A DNA stretch of 64,000 nucleotides from Podarcis raffonei (GCF_027172205.1 NC_070607.1:1188001-1252000); one strand, 5' to 3'; counted from the stretch's first letter, positions 35,691 through 46,403 are shown. The notes: generated by a model from the letters alone, not told the origin. Numbers and translations: made by a program.

Positions 35691-35765
35691 TTTATGTCTC
35701 GCAACTACTGACCCAATTCTATTGAACAATTATTCTGCTGTAGCTCACCAGTTGCGAGACATAAA
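35691..35765. repeat. Perfect 16-bp inverted repeat with a 43-base loop
   Basis: TTTATGTCTCGCAACT at 35691-35706 is the exact reverse complement of AGTTGCGAGACATAAA at 35750-35765. With one gap the arms extend outward by about six more bases (GCAAAG versus GCACAGC). It lies inside a 193-codon open stretch on the plus strand (35515-36096, opening with GTG) that has no recognisable domain. Confidence 0.7.
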
Positions 35766-36317
35766 GCTGTGCAAAACTGGGAGCATAAAAGCTATGTGGC
35801 TGCATGCGCAACTCTATGTCCAAAGCATCAGGTCAATGTCAGGATTGGAAATATTGCCAGAAAGCTGGTGTGGGAAATTCCCCAATGGTACACAGAGAAC
35901 TGAAATTGTTTTGCGATCCCTGCTCTACTCCAGGAATTCCAATGAAATGACTAATTACCAGTTCCAGTACCTGGTTTCCCTACCGGTGGGATCCCTGTGT
36001 GAATCAGGGTCAAAGCCCAGAAAGGATTCTGGATTCTTCCATACCCTCCTTGTAGCCATAAGAGGGAATTGGGCAAAAATTATGGAGATGCTTTGAATTA
36101 AAGCTGCACGTGTCTGAAAAGTGACCAGCGGCTGCCTCTTGAACCTCCTTTGTTCAGGGTCTTGTCTCTCTGTGTGTTTTCTGAATTTAGGAAATGCAAA
36201 CCTTAACAAATAAACAGGACAACAAAATATTCTGAAATGGTCATGCCTTAGTTATCATTATTGAGTCTCAAATGTTTTGTTTTACTTTATCTTACAGGTA
36301 AACACTACCATTATTAA

Positions 36318-37412
36318 AGCCTCTGCTTAAAGACCTCCAAAGAAGGAGACTCCACCACACTCCTTGGCAGCAAATTCCACTGTCAAACAGCTCTTACTGT
36401 CAGGAAGTTCTTCCTAATGTTTAGGTGGAATCTTCTTTCTTGTAGTTTGGATCCATTGCTCCGTGTCCGCTTCTCTGGAGCAGCAGAAAACAACCTTTCT
36501 CCCTCCTCTATGTGACATCCTTTTATATATTTGAACATGGCTATCATATCACCCCTTAACCTCCTCTTCTCCAGGCTAAACATGCCCAGCTCCCTTAGCC
36601 GTTCCTCATAAGGCATCGTTTCCAGGCCTTTGACCATTTTGGTTGCCCTCCTCTGGACACGTTCCAGTTTGTCAGTGTCCTTCTTGAACTGTGGTGCCCA
36701 GAACTGGACACAGTACTCCAGGTGAGGTCTGACCAGAGCCGAATACAGTGGCACTATTACTTCCCTTGATCTAGATGCTATACTCCTATTGATGCAGCCC
36801 AGAATTGCATTGGCTTTTTTAGCTGCCGCGTCACACTGTTGGCTCATGTCAAGTTTGTGGTCAACCAAGACTCCTAGATCCTTTACACATGTACTGCTCT
36901 CAAGCCAGGTGTCACCCATCTTGTATTTGTGCCTCTCGTTTTTTTTGCCCAAGTGCAATACTTTACATTTCTCCCTGTTAAAATTCATCTTGTTTGTTTT
37001 GGCCCAGTTCTCCAATCTGTCAAGGTTGTTTTGAAGTGTGATCCTGTCCTCTGGGGTGTTAGCCACCCCTCCCAGTTTGGTGGCATCTGCAAATTTGATC
37101 AGGATGCCCTTGAGTCCATCATCCAAGTCATTGATAAAGATGTTGAATAAGACCAGGCCCAAGACAGAACCCTGTGGCACCCCACTAGTCACTCTTCTCC
37201 AGGATGAAGAGGAACCATTGATGAGCACCCTTTGGGTTCGGTCAGTCAGCCAGTTACAAATCCACTGAGTGGTAGCATAGTCAAGACCGCATTTTACCAG
37301 CTTCTTTACAAGAGTATCATGGGGCACCTTGTCAAATGCCTTGCTGAGATCAAGGTAGGCTACATCCACTGCGTTCCCTTCATCTACCAGGCTTGTAATT
37401 CTGTCAAAAAAT
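36318..37412 (-). mobile_element. CR1 LINE with reverse transcriptase C-terminal half
   Basis: Minus-strand CR1 coding sequence with RT motifs [26 protein letters not shown] and [12 protein letters not shown], followed by thumb and C-terminal regions ([40 protein letters not shown]). The catalytic box reads [10 protein letters not shown] where active CR1 has FADD, so this copy lacks the second catalytic aspartate. It is 5'-truncated at a Bov-B junction near 37412. It also lacks the last 80 or so bases of the usual CR1 3' end, starting instead at AAGCCTCTGCTTAAAG. The long open frame continues into the antisense of Bov-B, which is coincidental. Confidence 0.93.
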
Positions 37413-37799
37413 GAGATCATAAAGAAGGCTGATCGCCGAAGAATTGATGCTTTTGAATTATGGTGCTGGAGGAGACTCTTGAGAGTCCCATGGACTGCAA
37501 GAAGATCAAACCTCTCCATTCTTAAGGAAATCAGCCCTGAGTGCTCACTGAAAGGACAGATCGTGAAGCTGAGGTTCCAATACTTTGGCCACCTCATGAG
37601 AAGAGAAGACTCCCTGGAAAAGACCCTGATGCTGGGAAAGATGGAGGGCACAAGGAGAAAGGGACGATGGAGGACGAGATGGTTGGATAGTGTTCTCAAA
37701 GCTACCAGCGTGAGTTTGACCAAACTGTGGGAGGCAGTGGAAGTGCTCTGGTCCATGGGGTCACAAAGAGTCGGACACGACTAAACGACTAAACAACAC
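37413..37799 (+). mobile_element. Bov-B (RTE) LINE 3' end
   Basis: The plus strand encodes the Bov-B ORF C-terminus: [20 protein letters not shown], then [14 protein letters not shown], then [19 protein letters not shown] and stop. It is followed by the diagnostic tail GTCGGACACGACTAAACGAC and TAAACAACA. It is 5'-truncated and abuts the CR1 copy head to tail on the opposite strand. The frame is open over its whole length, so it is fairly young. Bov-B is the presumed partner for Sauria SINEs. Confidence 0.95.
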
Positions 37800-37902
37800 A
37801 GTAAGCTGGCCACTTGCTAAAGCCAAAATGGCCTATAGTCAAAACACACAGAGTTCAATGGTAGGTGGGATTGCCAAAATCTTTTTTCTGGACACCCACC
37901 TG

Positions 37903-37917
37903 CTATCTATCTATCTG

Positions 37918-37949
<32 letters not shown>
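37903..37949. repeat. (CTAT)n microsatellite
   Basis: About 11 tetranucleotide units, with one CTGT variant near the start. Confidence 0.95.
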
Positions 37950-38775
37950 GCCAAGCGCATAAAGCTGAATATGCACAAGTTAAATGTGCATCAGTTGCGG
38001 GCTTGCTGTATTTCTCCCAAAGTATCTTGGGAACTTTAGGCAGATCAGGGGTTGGTCTAAAAAGCTCAGCTGGTCCCTATTCTCAATGCTCTCTTCCTTG
38101 GTTTTGTTGTGTTGCAGTCTTCTCTGACTCGACGAAGAGTCCCAGTATTGTCATCACCTTTTGCAGGCTCTCGAGAGGGAAAGAGGAGCTGGTCGCCCAG
38201 CTGCAGACCTTACAGGCTTCCTTATGCTTCTTCATTACTTGCTGCAACCTGCCAGTTTGCTCTAGAGCTGCCCAAAGTCCTTTCAGTGCTAAGGAAGAGA
38301 AGGAGTCTCTGGTTCGAGGTCAGGATGCCTTCCTTGAGATCTTCCGCTCCTGTTTGGAGCTCAAGGAAGCATGGGCCTTTCCCTTAGAGATTCTGGTGGA
38401 ATTCCTGTGTGCTTGTTAAGAGAAATATCAAAACTAAAAACAGATTGTGCAAATAAATGCAAATGTATGTTCAAACTGTTTCAAATACTTAGGCTTTGGG
38501 GAAAACCAAACCCTGAAAGCAAAATCTTTTCTGATCAACTTCTTGAAGTTTACAAAGAATTTCTCTAACTTAGAAATACTGCCTGGCAGGAAATACCATC
38601 TCCAAGAGGAACTAAATCTTGTCAAACCTTCATGGCAACAGCAGAACTCTTGGCACCGGTTCAGAATTCATGGAACTTCTATATGACAGTTCGTAGCATA
38701 CAGTGCATGCAAATATAATGCCCCGGGTATCCCTGGGCAGTACTAATAAGCATGGAACCAAATGGTAATTTACTT
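37950..38775. other. No gene recognised
   Basis: An open plus-strand frame of about 180 codons spans part of this region but starts through the CTAT repeat (YLSI repeats) and has no known domain. I see no splice signals that would support it. Confidence 0.35.
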
Positions 38776-39292
38776 AGAATCATAGAATCATAGAATCATA
38801 GAGTTGGAAGAGACCACAAGGGCCATCGAGTCCAACCCCCTGCCAAGCAGGAAACACCATCAGAGCACTCCTGACATATGGTTGTTAAGCCTCTGCTTAA
38901 AGACCTCCAAAGAAGGAGACTCCACCACACTCCTTGGCAGCAAATTCCACTGTCGAACAGCTCTTACTGTCAGGAAGTTCTTCCTAATGCTTAGGTGGAA
39001 TCTTCTTTCCTGCAGTTTGGATCCATTGCTCCGTGTCCGCTTCTCTGGAGCAGCAGAAAACAACCTTTCTCCCTCCTCTATGTGACATCCTTTTATATAT
39101 TTGAACATGGCTATCATATCACCCCTTAACCTCCTCTTCTCCAGGCTAAACATGCCCAGCTCCCTTAGCCATTCCTCATAAGGCATCGTTTCCAGGCCTT
39201 TGACCATTTTGGTTGCCCTCCTCTGGACACATTCCAGTTTGTCAGTGTCCTTCTTGAACTGTGGCGCCCAGAACTGGACACAGTACTCCAGG
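38776..39292 (-). mobile_element. CR1 LINE 3' end, young, with full tail
   Basis: Starts with three ATTCTATG-type octamers (reverse), then the full 3' UTR and the C-terminal coding part ([16 protein letters not shown]-type, here [10 protein letters not shown]). It ends near 39292 by 5' truncation. Over about 410 shared bases it differs from the copy at 36318 at only a handful of positions, implying recent activity of one subfamily. Confidence 0.95.
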
Positions 39293-39654
39293 ACTTCTTG
39301 CATGAACTTATGGGAACTTATTTATGAACACTTATTGGCATAGATAATAATTTTTTTCAACAAAATCACATTATTTCAGACATTTCAGACATTGTTCCAA
39401 AAATAACCCATGTTCATGTGCCCATTTACACACTTTTATCACCTATCTTTGTATAACAGCCTTACAGAAGGAAGGAAGGAAGGCTGCCCTTGCTGAAGAG
39501 TGTTGGGAATTTTAGCTGGTTCAGAATATGGGAGCAGTTCCTACCAGGCACATTGTCACTGAGTGGAATGGACTATGCTGGTTTCTTCTTGTTTTTGTCC
39601 CCCCCCCCCGCCGTCCCCCACTCCTAAGGGCTGCATTTGACTTAAGCCCTTAAA

Positions 39655-40313
39655 CCAGGAGCAGCTAACCTGAGGCCTTCAAGTCCCCTTAGCTCCAGGC
39701 CGAGGGACAGAGATGGCGGGAGCTGTCCTCTGGCAGCATCTGGAGGGCACAGCTCAGCCATCCCTGCCTGGCATGATCCGGGCCCTGGGGAACTGCAGGG
39801 CACTCCTTGGCCAATGCAAAGCTGCACCTTCACTTAGATTGGGGGTGGGGGGAATTGGGGGCCTGGCAGGCAATCGGATGATTGACATGTGGCGTGCCCA
39901 TGTCAGTTGCCCAGCCCTTCCCAAGGGTCCCACAGCAAGCTGGTTGTGGGACCCTTGGAAACCACAGCTCAAGGGACCTTGGCAGCCCCTGCTGCTCAAA
40001 CTGTCAAGCACAGGACTGGCAAAGCGGTTGTCTGCAGGGGGCGGCTACGCGTTTCAGTTCCCTATGGGGAACTTGGCTACACAGCTCAACTGGCAGGACT
40101 ATGCTCAAGGCTGGCTGGTGATGGGCAGTGACTCCAGCCCTGCTTTCTGCAGGGCTCAGCTGCATGACCGAGTTCCCCACAGGGAACGCAGCAGCCCAGC
40201 TGCTCCAGGTGTGGGGCAGGGGGGCATTCTTTGGGGGAAACAGCCTCACAATCCAAACTGGGACTTGTGCTGCGCCAGATTCAGCCCACAGGCCAGAGGT
40301 CTCCTGCTCCCCA
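39655..40313. mobile_element. GC-rich hAT-like non-autonomous element
   Basis: The left CCAGGAGCAGCTAACCTGAGG and the right GGCCAGAGGTCTCCTGCTCC (reverse complement GGAGCAGGAGACCTCTGGCC) look like diverged hAT inverted termini. The interior has mirrored blocks such as GTTCCCTATGGGGAAC and GTTCCCCACAGGGAAC, plus CAAGGGTCCCACAGC and GTGGGACCCTTGG. A 232-codon open frame here is probably a composition artefact. Boundaries are approximate. Confidence 0.4.
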
Positions 40314-40359
40314 ACTTTGCTCTGCGCCTTGGGTGGGTGGCAGCCAGAGACACGACTTT

Positions 40360-40663
40360 CTGTCGGTGGGGCTGCACCTTTGGAACAGCCTCTTCGGAGA
40401 TCTTGGCTTAGCACCCATATAGCTGTAGCCTAGGTGCCACATGAAAACTATTTCATGCTCTTGGGTGTTTATTTCCTTTTTGCTCACCTATATTTTCTGC
40501 TGCTGCTTTTAGTATTTGTAATTAAAATGGTTTTGCCTAATTTTGTTTTCATGCTTTATTTTAAATATTATAAGCTACTTTGAACATCACCATGGAAAAG
40601 TTTTTATCTTGTAAGCTGTTTTTGAGAGGGTTTTACTTTTAAGGTGGCCTATAAATAAAAATT
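40360..40663 (+). mobile_element. LINE 3' end (L2/CR1 group?)
   Basis: A coding-end signature GCACCTTTGGAACAGCCTCTT is followed by a T/A-rich tail with TTGTAAGCTGTTTTTGAGAG and GGTGGCCTATAAATAAAAAT. It belongs to the same tail type as 4765-4910. I am unsure of the family name. Confidence 0.4.
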
Positions 40664-41310
40664 AATGATGACATTATTAAATATTTTAAATGAGTGAAGG
40701 TTATTTTGAATCTTTTTGGGGGGTTCTAGGCCCTTAAACTTGCCCAGCTAATTTTAATAATCCGTATTCTTTCAGCAACTACTAATTGTACTATACATGA
40801 AATGGTGAAAGAAATTGCTCTGTAGCCATTCATGATCATCTTTTTTTGTACAAATTCTCCTCTGTCTTTATGAAGTTTTCAAAAAATGCATCTGGGAATT
40901 ACAAATCCCAGCCTTGTTGGATAGAAAAGAAAAGAAAATGTGTTGACAAGAGGTCAAATGTTGCTGAATCACCACTAGCCTGTACACTTCCACCCCCCAC
41001 CCCCCCAGCCCCAGCCCTGCATGCTAATCATCGGAAGAGGTTTATTGTGGTTCGACATGACATATTCAGAACAAGAAAGGCGCTCCCCTTACTGGGACTG
41101 CTAAGGGTTGGGAGTGAACTTCCAAGTTACACAAAACTTTCCCCCAAGCTTAATACTTGAGGATGAGATTAGCAACAGGTTGACTTTTTCAAGCCGAGCG
41201 TTCCTTACAGCCGAGATGCAAGTGCTGCTTAAAGGTTGATTCATACAGGATGTGGGAGGCCGTCTCCCTGCCCAACCCACAGCAAGGTGTATGGATCCAA
41301 GGAAGACGTT

Positions 41311-41378
41311 TCTGCACTGCAGGGGGCTGGACTAGAGGACCTTGGGGGCCCTTCCAACATGTCCCTTCTATCGTGCTA
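41311..41378 (+). mobile_element. CR1 3' fragment, old
   Basis: CTGCAGGGGGCTGGACTAGA, GGACCTTGGGGGCCCTTCCAA and a decayed ATTCTATG-like end. Plus orientation. Confidence 0.6.
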
Positions 41379-41721
41379 CATTGCTGGTGGGTCACCAGCT
41401 TAGGGCCTTAGGAGGACAGACTAGGCACAGCTGCCTCCACGCAACCAGGGGCAACCAGGAATCCGAGCCCAGGTGTCCTTAGGCAGGTGACACGCCAGGC
41501 CCAGAGATCAGCTGAATGCCAGGGGAGGTGGGCAGTCGGCCTCACTCTGCTCCACTGAATCAGCTCCAGCCACTTCTGCAGGCTGGCCCAGTGACTCCCC
41601 AGCTGCTGGTGAGCTTGGCAAGAGGTTTGAAACACTGCTGCAGGTGTGCTCGCATTGGGAGTCTGCAACAAGGTAAGAGAAACCTGTTCCAGGGGCGATA
41701 TGTCACTTGCTGCTTCTGTTA

Positions 41722-41966
41722 CAGTGGTACCTCAGGTTACAGACGCTTCAAGTTACAGATGCTTCAGGTTATATATGCTTCAGGTTACAGACACTTCAGG
41801 TTACAGACTCCGCTAACCCAGAAATAGTACCTCGGGTTAAGAACTTTGCTTCATGATGAGAACAGAAATCGCCCCATTAGCTAAAGTAGTGCTTCAGGTT
41901 AAGAACAGTTTCAGGTTAAGAACGGACCTCCGGAACAAGTTAAGTTCTTAACCCGAGGTACCACTG
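41722..41966. mobile_element. Tigger/pogo-like MITE, same family as 924
   Basis: Ends CAGTGGTACCTCAGGTTAC and AACCCGAGGTACCACTG, flanked by TA and TA. The interior has several tandem CTTCAGGTTACAGA units and the motif CGCTAACCCAGAAATAGTAC shared in mirror image with the first copy. Confidence 0.85.
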
Positions 41967-42514
41967 TATAGTACTGCTTCCGATTTGCTCCAGCAAGTCT
42001 TGCAAGAGCTGGGCAATCCCTCAAGATCCAGGGCAGTAAGACTGCGCAAGAATCCTCAAAGAATAATCTACAAAGATAGCCTCGTCCTCATCCCGCCCTG
42101 TGCTAATAGGCTGGCATCCTATGGAGTCTCCATCCTCCCACCCAGGGCTTGGCCTTTGATCTCCATTTCCTTAGCAGTTGTTCCTTGGGTGGTTTGAGAG
42201 TGCAGAAGAGATGGCAGGTGAAATTCATCTTGGACATATGGAACACGAGACCATGTTGAAGCCTCAAGGCAGGAATATGTGAGAGGTGGGGGGGGGGACA
42301 TGAGAGTGAAAGGACTGAGCTTCAGAGGGAGAGCTGGGTGCCACCGGCACGCAGAAGGTACTGAAAGCTAAAGGAGGTGATGAGGCAACCCAGGAGCAGA
42401 GGACACAGTCCTAGGACAGAGCTTGGAGGAGACCCTCAGGGACGGAAAGCAGAGATGGCAAGATGGAGTGTCCCGCTCTCAAGACACTTGGCAGCAGCAG
42501 CAGCAGAGGTAGGG

Positions 42515-42749
42515 CAGGGGTCAGCAAACCTTTTCAGCAGGGGACCGGTCCACTGCCCACAGACCTTGTGGGGGGCCAGACTATATCTTGAAGGGGGAAA
42601 TGCCCCACAAATAACCCAGAGATACATTTTACATAAAAGCACACATTCTACTCATGTAAAAACACGCTGATTCCCGGACTCTTGGCGGGCTGGATTGAGA
42701 AGGCGACTGGGCCAGATCCGGCCCCTAGGCCTTAGTTTGCCTAGCCATG
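42515..42749. mobile_element. Non-autonomous hAT (MER5/Charlie-like) element, copy 2
   Basis: Starts CAGGGGTCAGCAAACC and ends GTTTGCCTAGCCATG, same family as 2795-3099 but with a single CCCCACAAATAACCCAGAG unit. The 8-bp flanks are not clearly alike. Confidence 0.8.
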
Positions 42750-42892
42750 GCATTGGGCATAAAGGGAACTGAGCAGCAGAGAGATCAAGGAAGACAAAGA
42801 CTGAGCAGAAAGCCACAGGTGGGGCAGCCCCCGCCCTGGAAATGCAACAAAGTTTTGAGCTGGTTTAACTCCCACAAGGTCCTCCATTAAAC

Positions 42893-42937
42893 ATAGAAAC
42901 ATGGAATTGTAGAGTTGGAAAGGACCCCAAGGGTAGC
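42893..42937 (-). mobile_element. CR1 3' fragment
   Basis: ACATAGAAACATGGAATTGT, AGAGTTGGAAAGGACCCCAA: the last 45 bases of an antisense CR1. It is followed by a short GAAGAAGAA-type tract. Confidence 0.75.
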
Positions 42938-42984
42938 AAAGAAGACGACGAAGAAGAAGAAGAGGTGCGGCAGTGGTAAATAAG

Positions 42985-43070
42985 ACATGATTAGCTCAGT
43001 TGGTGAAGCATTAGACTCTTAATCTCAGGGTCCTGGGCAAAAGATTCCTGCAGTGCAGAGGGTTGGACTG
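42985..43070 (+). mobile_element. tRNA-Lys-derived SINE with CR1-type tail
   Basis: The head GATTAGCTCAGTTGGTGAAG, then CATTAGACTCTTAATCTCAG and GGTCCTGGGC reproduce tRNA-Lys(CUU) from the D arm through the anticodon loop (CTCTTAAT) into the T arm. It is then joined to AAGATTCCTGCAGTGCAGAG and GGTTGGACTG, which is CR1 3' UTR. The 5' acceptor arm and T-loop are decayed, so it is not a functional tRNA. Composite tRNA-Lys/CR1 SINEs are known from reptiles. Confidence 0.75.
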
Positions 43071-44377
43071 TGCCCCAGTTTGAGTCTGCAGAATAAGCTC
43101 TGTGCCAGGCTCCTTGCTATTTTTTGTAGCACTGACTTCAGTCTCCTTTTGTGTGCACCTTGAAGAATGCATTCAACTAGGGAAGTATAAATGTGCACAT
43201 GAAAGTCCCCTGGAGGTTACTGTTATTGGACCAAACTCATGAGCCACACAGAATGAAATGCTGCCTTGCCATTATGGGAAAGCTTGCAGAATAAAATATA
43301 TGGAAGGCAGCTGATATAATGAAAGCAGTGTGTAGGTTGTCAGTATTTAATTGGAAAAACCTTTCACACACTTGGAGGCACTGCCAAGAACAACCTTCTG
43401 TGAAAGGCATCTGCTTTCTTAGCAACAGCTAAGCTGGACCCAGCCAGGGAGGTGATGCTCCCCAAACTCCTCTGGCATGGCAAAGACGTGCACGCAGGTA
43501 CTTCTCACACAGAGTGGGCGCTCATGGCAGAGGCAGCGAGAAGAATGGGAACGGTGATTCACCCAAATGCTAAAGAAGAACACAAGGGCAGTGGAGAGTT
43601 CAGAAGGGAATGGCCTGGTTTAAACCTAATGCCAAGCCATGGTTTGTTAAGCTTAACTATGGTCTGAATGTGCAAACCCAGCCCAGGAGATTTACCATGC
43701 ATTGTTAGATGAGCAGGGGAAGAGGGAAGTCAGCTCCCCAACATCCTGCTGGTCTGACAGAGAGGTGGACATCTCTCTGCTTACTCCACTTGCACCAGCA
43801 TGACAAGGGGAGTCAACAGCATCAGCTACTGCTTAGAAATTACAATTTCTTTAACAAAACAAAGCAAAACCCCACACAGCAGCCAAATGTTGAGGGGCTC
43901 AGTGCTGGATATGAGTTTGCCTCCCCTGCTTTCTCCTGGGCTGGGGATAATAACACCCTTAAGGTCACTGTGACTCAGCGGCTCCAAAGCTTAGGCTTGC
44001 AGTTCCAAGACGAGTCTTCATTCAGTCTCCCTCCTGGCTTCATAAGGTGGCAAACTAAGGTGCCTTGGGACTCAGCTACATTAGTTTTTTTAAAAAGAAG
44101 CATTTTGAATGTGTTATAAACATGCAACACCAGATGGCACTGGAGAGCAAAAAATAATAATTCTTTGCGATTTTCTATAGTGGTTTTTTTCTTTTGTTAT
44201 AATGATTTAATTTCTGACTTATTTATAGCGTGTTTTTTCCTGTGTGTAGATCCACCCTTGGTATGAGTTCCCCCCTGGAAAGGGAGAGTTGGGTGGGGCC
44301 GAGCAACTGGAGCGGAATCAGGCTTTGACAGAGGTAAGTCTATCTTTGCAGATGCAAAGCCGAAGTGGCCAACATTG
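43071..44377. other. No gene recognised
   Basis: Unique-looking sequence. Part of 43.1-43.4 kb may be old repeat. No exon or RNA gene could be supported. Confidence 0.35.
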
Positions 44378-44385
44378 GGCCTTCC

Positions 44386-44585
44386 CACTGGCGGAGGAAG
44401 AGGAGTGCAGGGAGAGTGCACTGCCCCTGACAGCGTGATCCTGGTGGGGGGGTCATCGTGGCTGCCCCCCGCCCGTGCTGGGCACCACGCCCCTGCAGGT
44501 GGCACGCCACGCCCCTGGGATGCGTGCCAGCCCCGCCCCGTCTGCTCTCCGCCCCCCAGTGCCAGAGCATGAAGCTCCGCCACTG
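44386..44585. mobile_element. hAT MITE with perfect 8-bp duplication
   Basis: Starts CACTGGCGGAGGAAGAGG and ends GAAGCTCCGCCACTG, imperfect inverted termini. GGCCTTCC lies on both sides (44378-44385 and 44586-44593). The interior is very GC-rich (CACGCCCC repeats) and non-coding. It appears inserted into an older hAT-like repeat (see 44594). Confidence 0.85.
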
Positions 44586-44593
44586 GGCCTTCC

Positions 44594-44690
44594 CATGTTG
44601 TTGAGCTGCAGCTCCCATCAGCCTCACTGTGGCCAGCAGGGGCAATGGTTAGGGATTATGCGAGTTGTAGTCCAGCATCTTCTCGAGGGT
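44594..44690. mobile_element. Older hAT-like repeat fragment
   Basis: TTGAGCTGCAGCTCCCATCAG, then GGGATTATGCGAGTTGTAGT and CCAGCATCTTCTCGAGGG match the interior of common hAT MITEs ('ctacaactcccatcagcc ... gttgtagtccagcaacatc'). It may be the right part of the element hit by the insertion at 44386. Confidence 0.5.
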
Positions 44691-46262
44691 ACAGAGTTGG
44701 CCTTCCATGAGTTATTGTTACCCCACTCCATCCCAACGCTTCTTTGCTTTTCGTTGGCTTCATAAACAGCAACTTTCTGGAAGAGGAGGAAAAAACTTTC
44801 TAAATGAAGGTACTCTAGACATGAGCTGTTCAGATAAAGTGAACTTGATGGTATCGGGAAATTGCAACATGTTAAGTAACGCCATATTAATTGACTTAAT
44901 CACATTCTACCTGGACGGACACATTCAAGGTTTTGTTTTGATGAGTTAGTCAGGCAACCCTCCTCTGTGATGCCAGCAATATAGCAGGCAATGGGGCCCA
45001 GGATTTTCCAGCCTAAACTAGTGGAGGGATGGATGGATCTGACCATTGTGGTTCCTCTTGGATTCTCATTTTCCCCAGTCTTATGTTCAGTTCTCCACAT
45101 TTTTGCATTAGTTTGACATTTAAAAAATCATTTAAAAAACCCGTGGTGGACCACCTTAAAAGAACTCTCCCCAATGCCGCTGTTGGTTTTTAACCCCAGT
45201 TGGACTAGCTCATATTTGGCTCCCCCTGCCGCTGGCGGGGGTCATAAGGTGTGAGGAACACACTGGAAGCAGGTTGCAATGGAGGTTGGCATTGCTGTAG
45301 GCAAACAGGTCACCTTGGACACCAAGCCATGTCTCTTATTGATTTTAATGGAGCCAATGCTGACCTTACTTCTCCAAAATTAATTCTGTATCTGTTGGTT
45401 GCCGCTCATCTAGTGATCTCTCAAGGGTGGAAGCCTGCATCCTATTAGTCTATGGATCTAGGGTTTAAAAAAGTCATATTCATTGCCATTTCTGAAATAA
45501 TGACTCATAAAATATGTTCCACCACGGTGATGCTGACACCTCCAACTTTGCTTCTGCTTGGGGGCTTGTTTGTGATTTATATGACCAAATGGTTGGCACA
45601 TTCTCTAAAAATGACATTATTTGGCAACAATCATGAAGATTTGGTATGTTTGGGACAAATGTGAGCCTTGTATTCAACCTTGTAATGTATATTTACCCCA
45701 TTTTTTAAAAGCTTTCTATCATGATGATGATGATTTTATTATCTTGTAATTTTATTCTTCCAATGTTTATGACTGTATTTAGTACAGATAGGATGAACCT
45801 ACAGAATCCACCTCTTGCCACAATCAACCCTTTGGAACTTTCTACTCCATTAGGGTTGGTGCTGTGATGCTTTTATGGTAATGATCTCTGTGTGATCTTT
45901 TGTATGTATACATTTTAATTCTACTAATGCTTAATTGTGTTTGTGTGTGTTTCTGCGTATACGTCATCGTGAAAATTCATCAGCATTTTATTATGCATTT
46001 TCCCTAATATACAAATATGTGCATGTAATTTTGCCTAATACACACATTTTTGCAATCACCCCCCCCCATAATACATTTTGTATCTTATTTTCACTAATAT
46101 ATGCATTATTATCCACCTTTTGGGGTTAGGGGACTGAATCACAAAATTCAGAAAAGTGTGAATTTGGAAGAATACCTGTGTTTCAGTTTGCCTATTGTAC
46201 ATTATCATTAAAATCAGAACCAAACTGAACTTCTGCCTGTACTCAGGCAGCTCCAAACTAAG
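44691..46262. other. No gene recognised
   Basis: AT-rich towards the right. At 45960-46110 the blocks CATTTTCCCTAATATAC, ATTTTGCCTAATACAC and ATTTTCACTAATATATGC form a degenerate tandem motif of the kind common in squamate genomes. No coding signal. Confidence 0.4.
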
Positions 46263-46265
46263 TTA

Positions 46266-46403
46266 GGGTTGCCATATTTCAGAACACCAAAGTTGTTGAG
46301 CTTTATTTGGCAATCCCAGACATACAGCGATTTTGCACCCGGACGCTGTTTACAAGGGGCGAATACCAGCTAAATCTGGGAAATTCCAGACATATGGCAA
46401 CCC
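46266..46403. mobile_element. Harbinger/PIF-like MITE
   Basis: The left end GGGTTGCCATAT is the exact inverse of the right end ATATGGCAACCC (12 bp). TTA flanks both ends (46263-46265 and 46404-46406), the target duplication typical of PIF/Harbinger. 138 bp, non-coding. Confidence 0.75.

Noticed and set aside
37479-37784. 101-codon frame as a host gene
   Set aside because: It is the Bov-B LINE C-terminus with the diagnostic tail.
42985-43070. A functional tRNA-Lys gene
   Set aside because: The acceptor stem and T loop are not preserved and the sequence runs straight into a CR1 tail, so it is a SINE.
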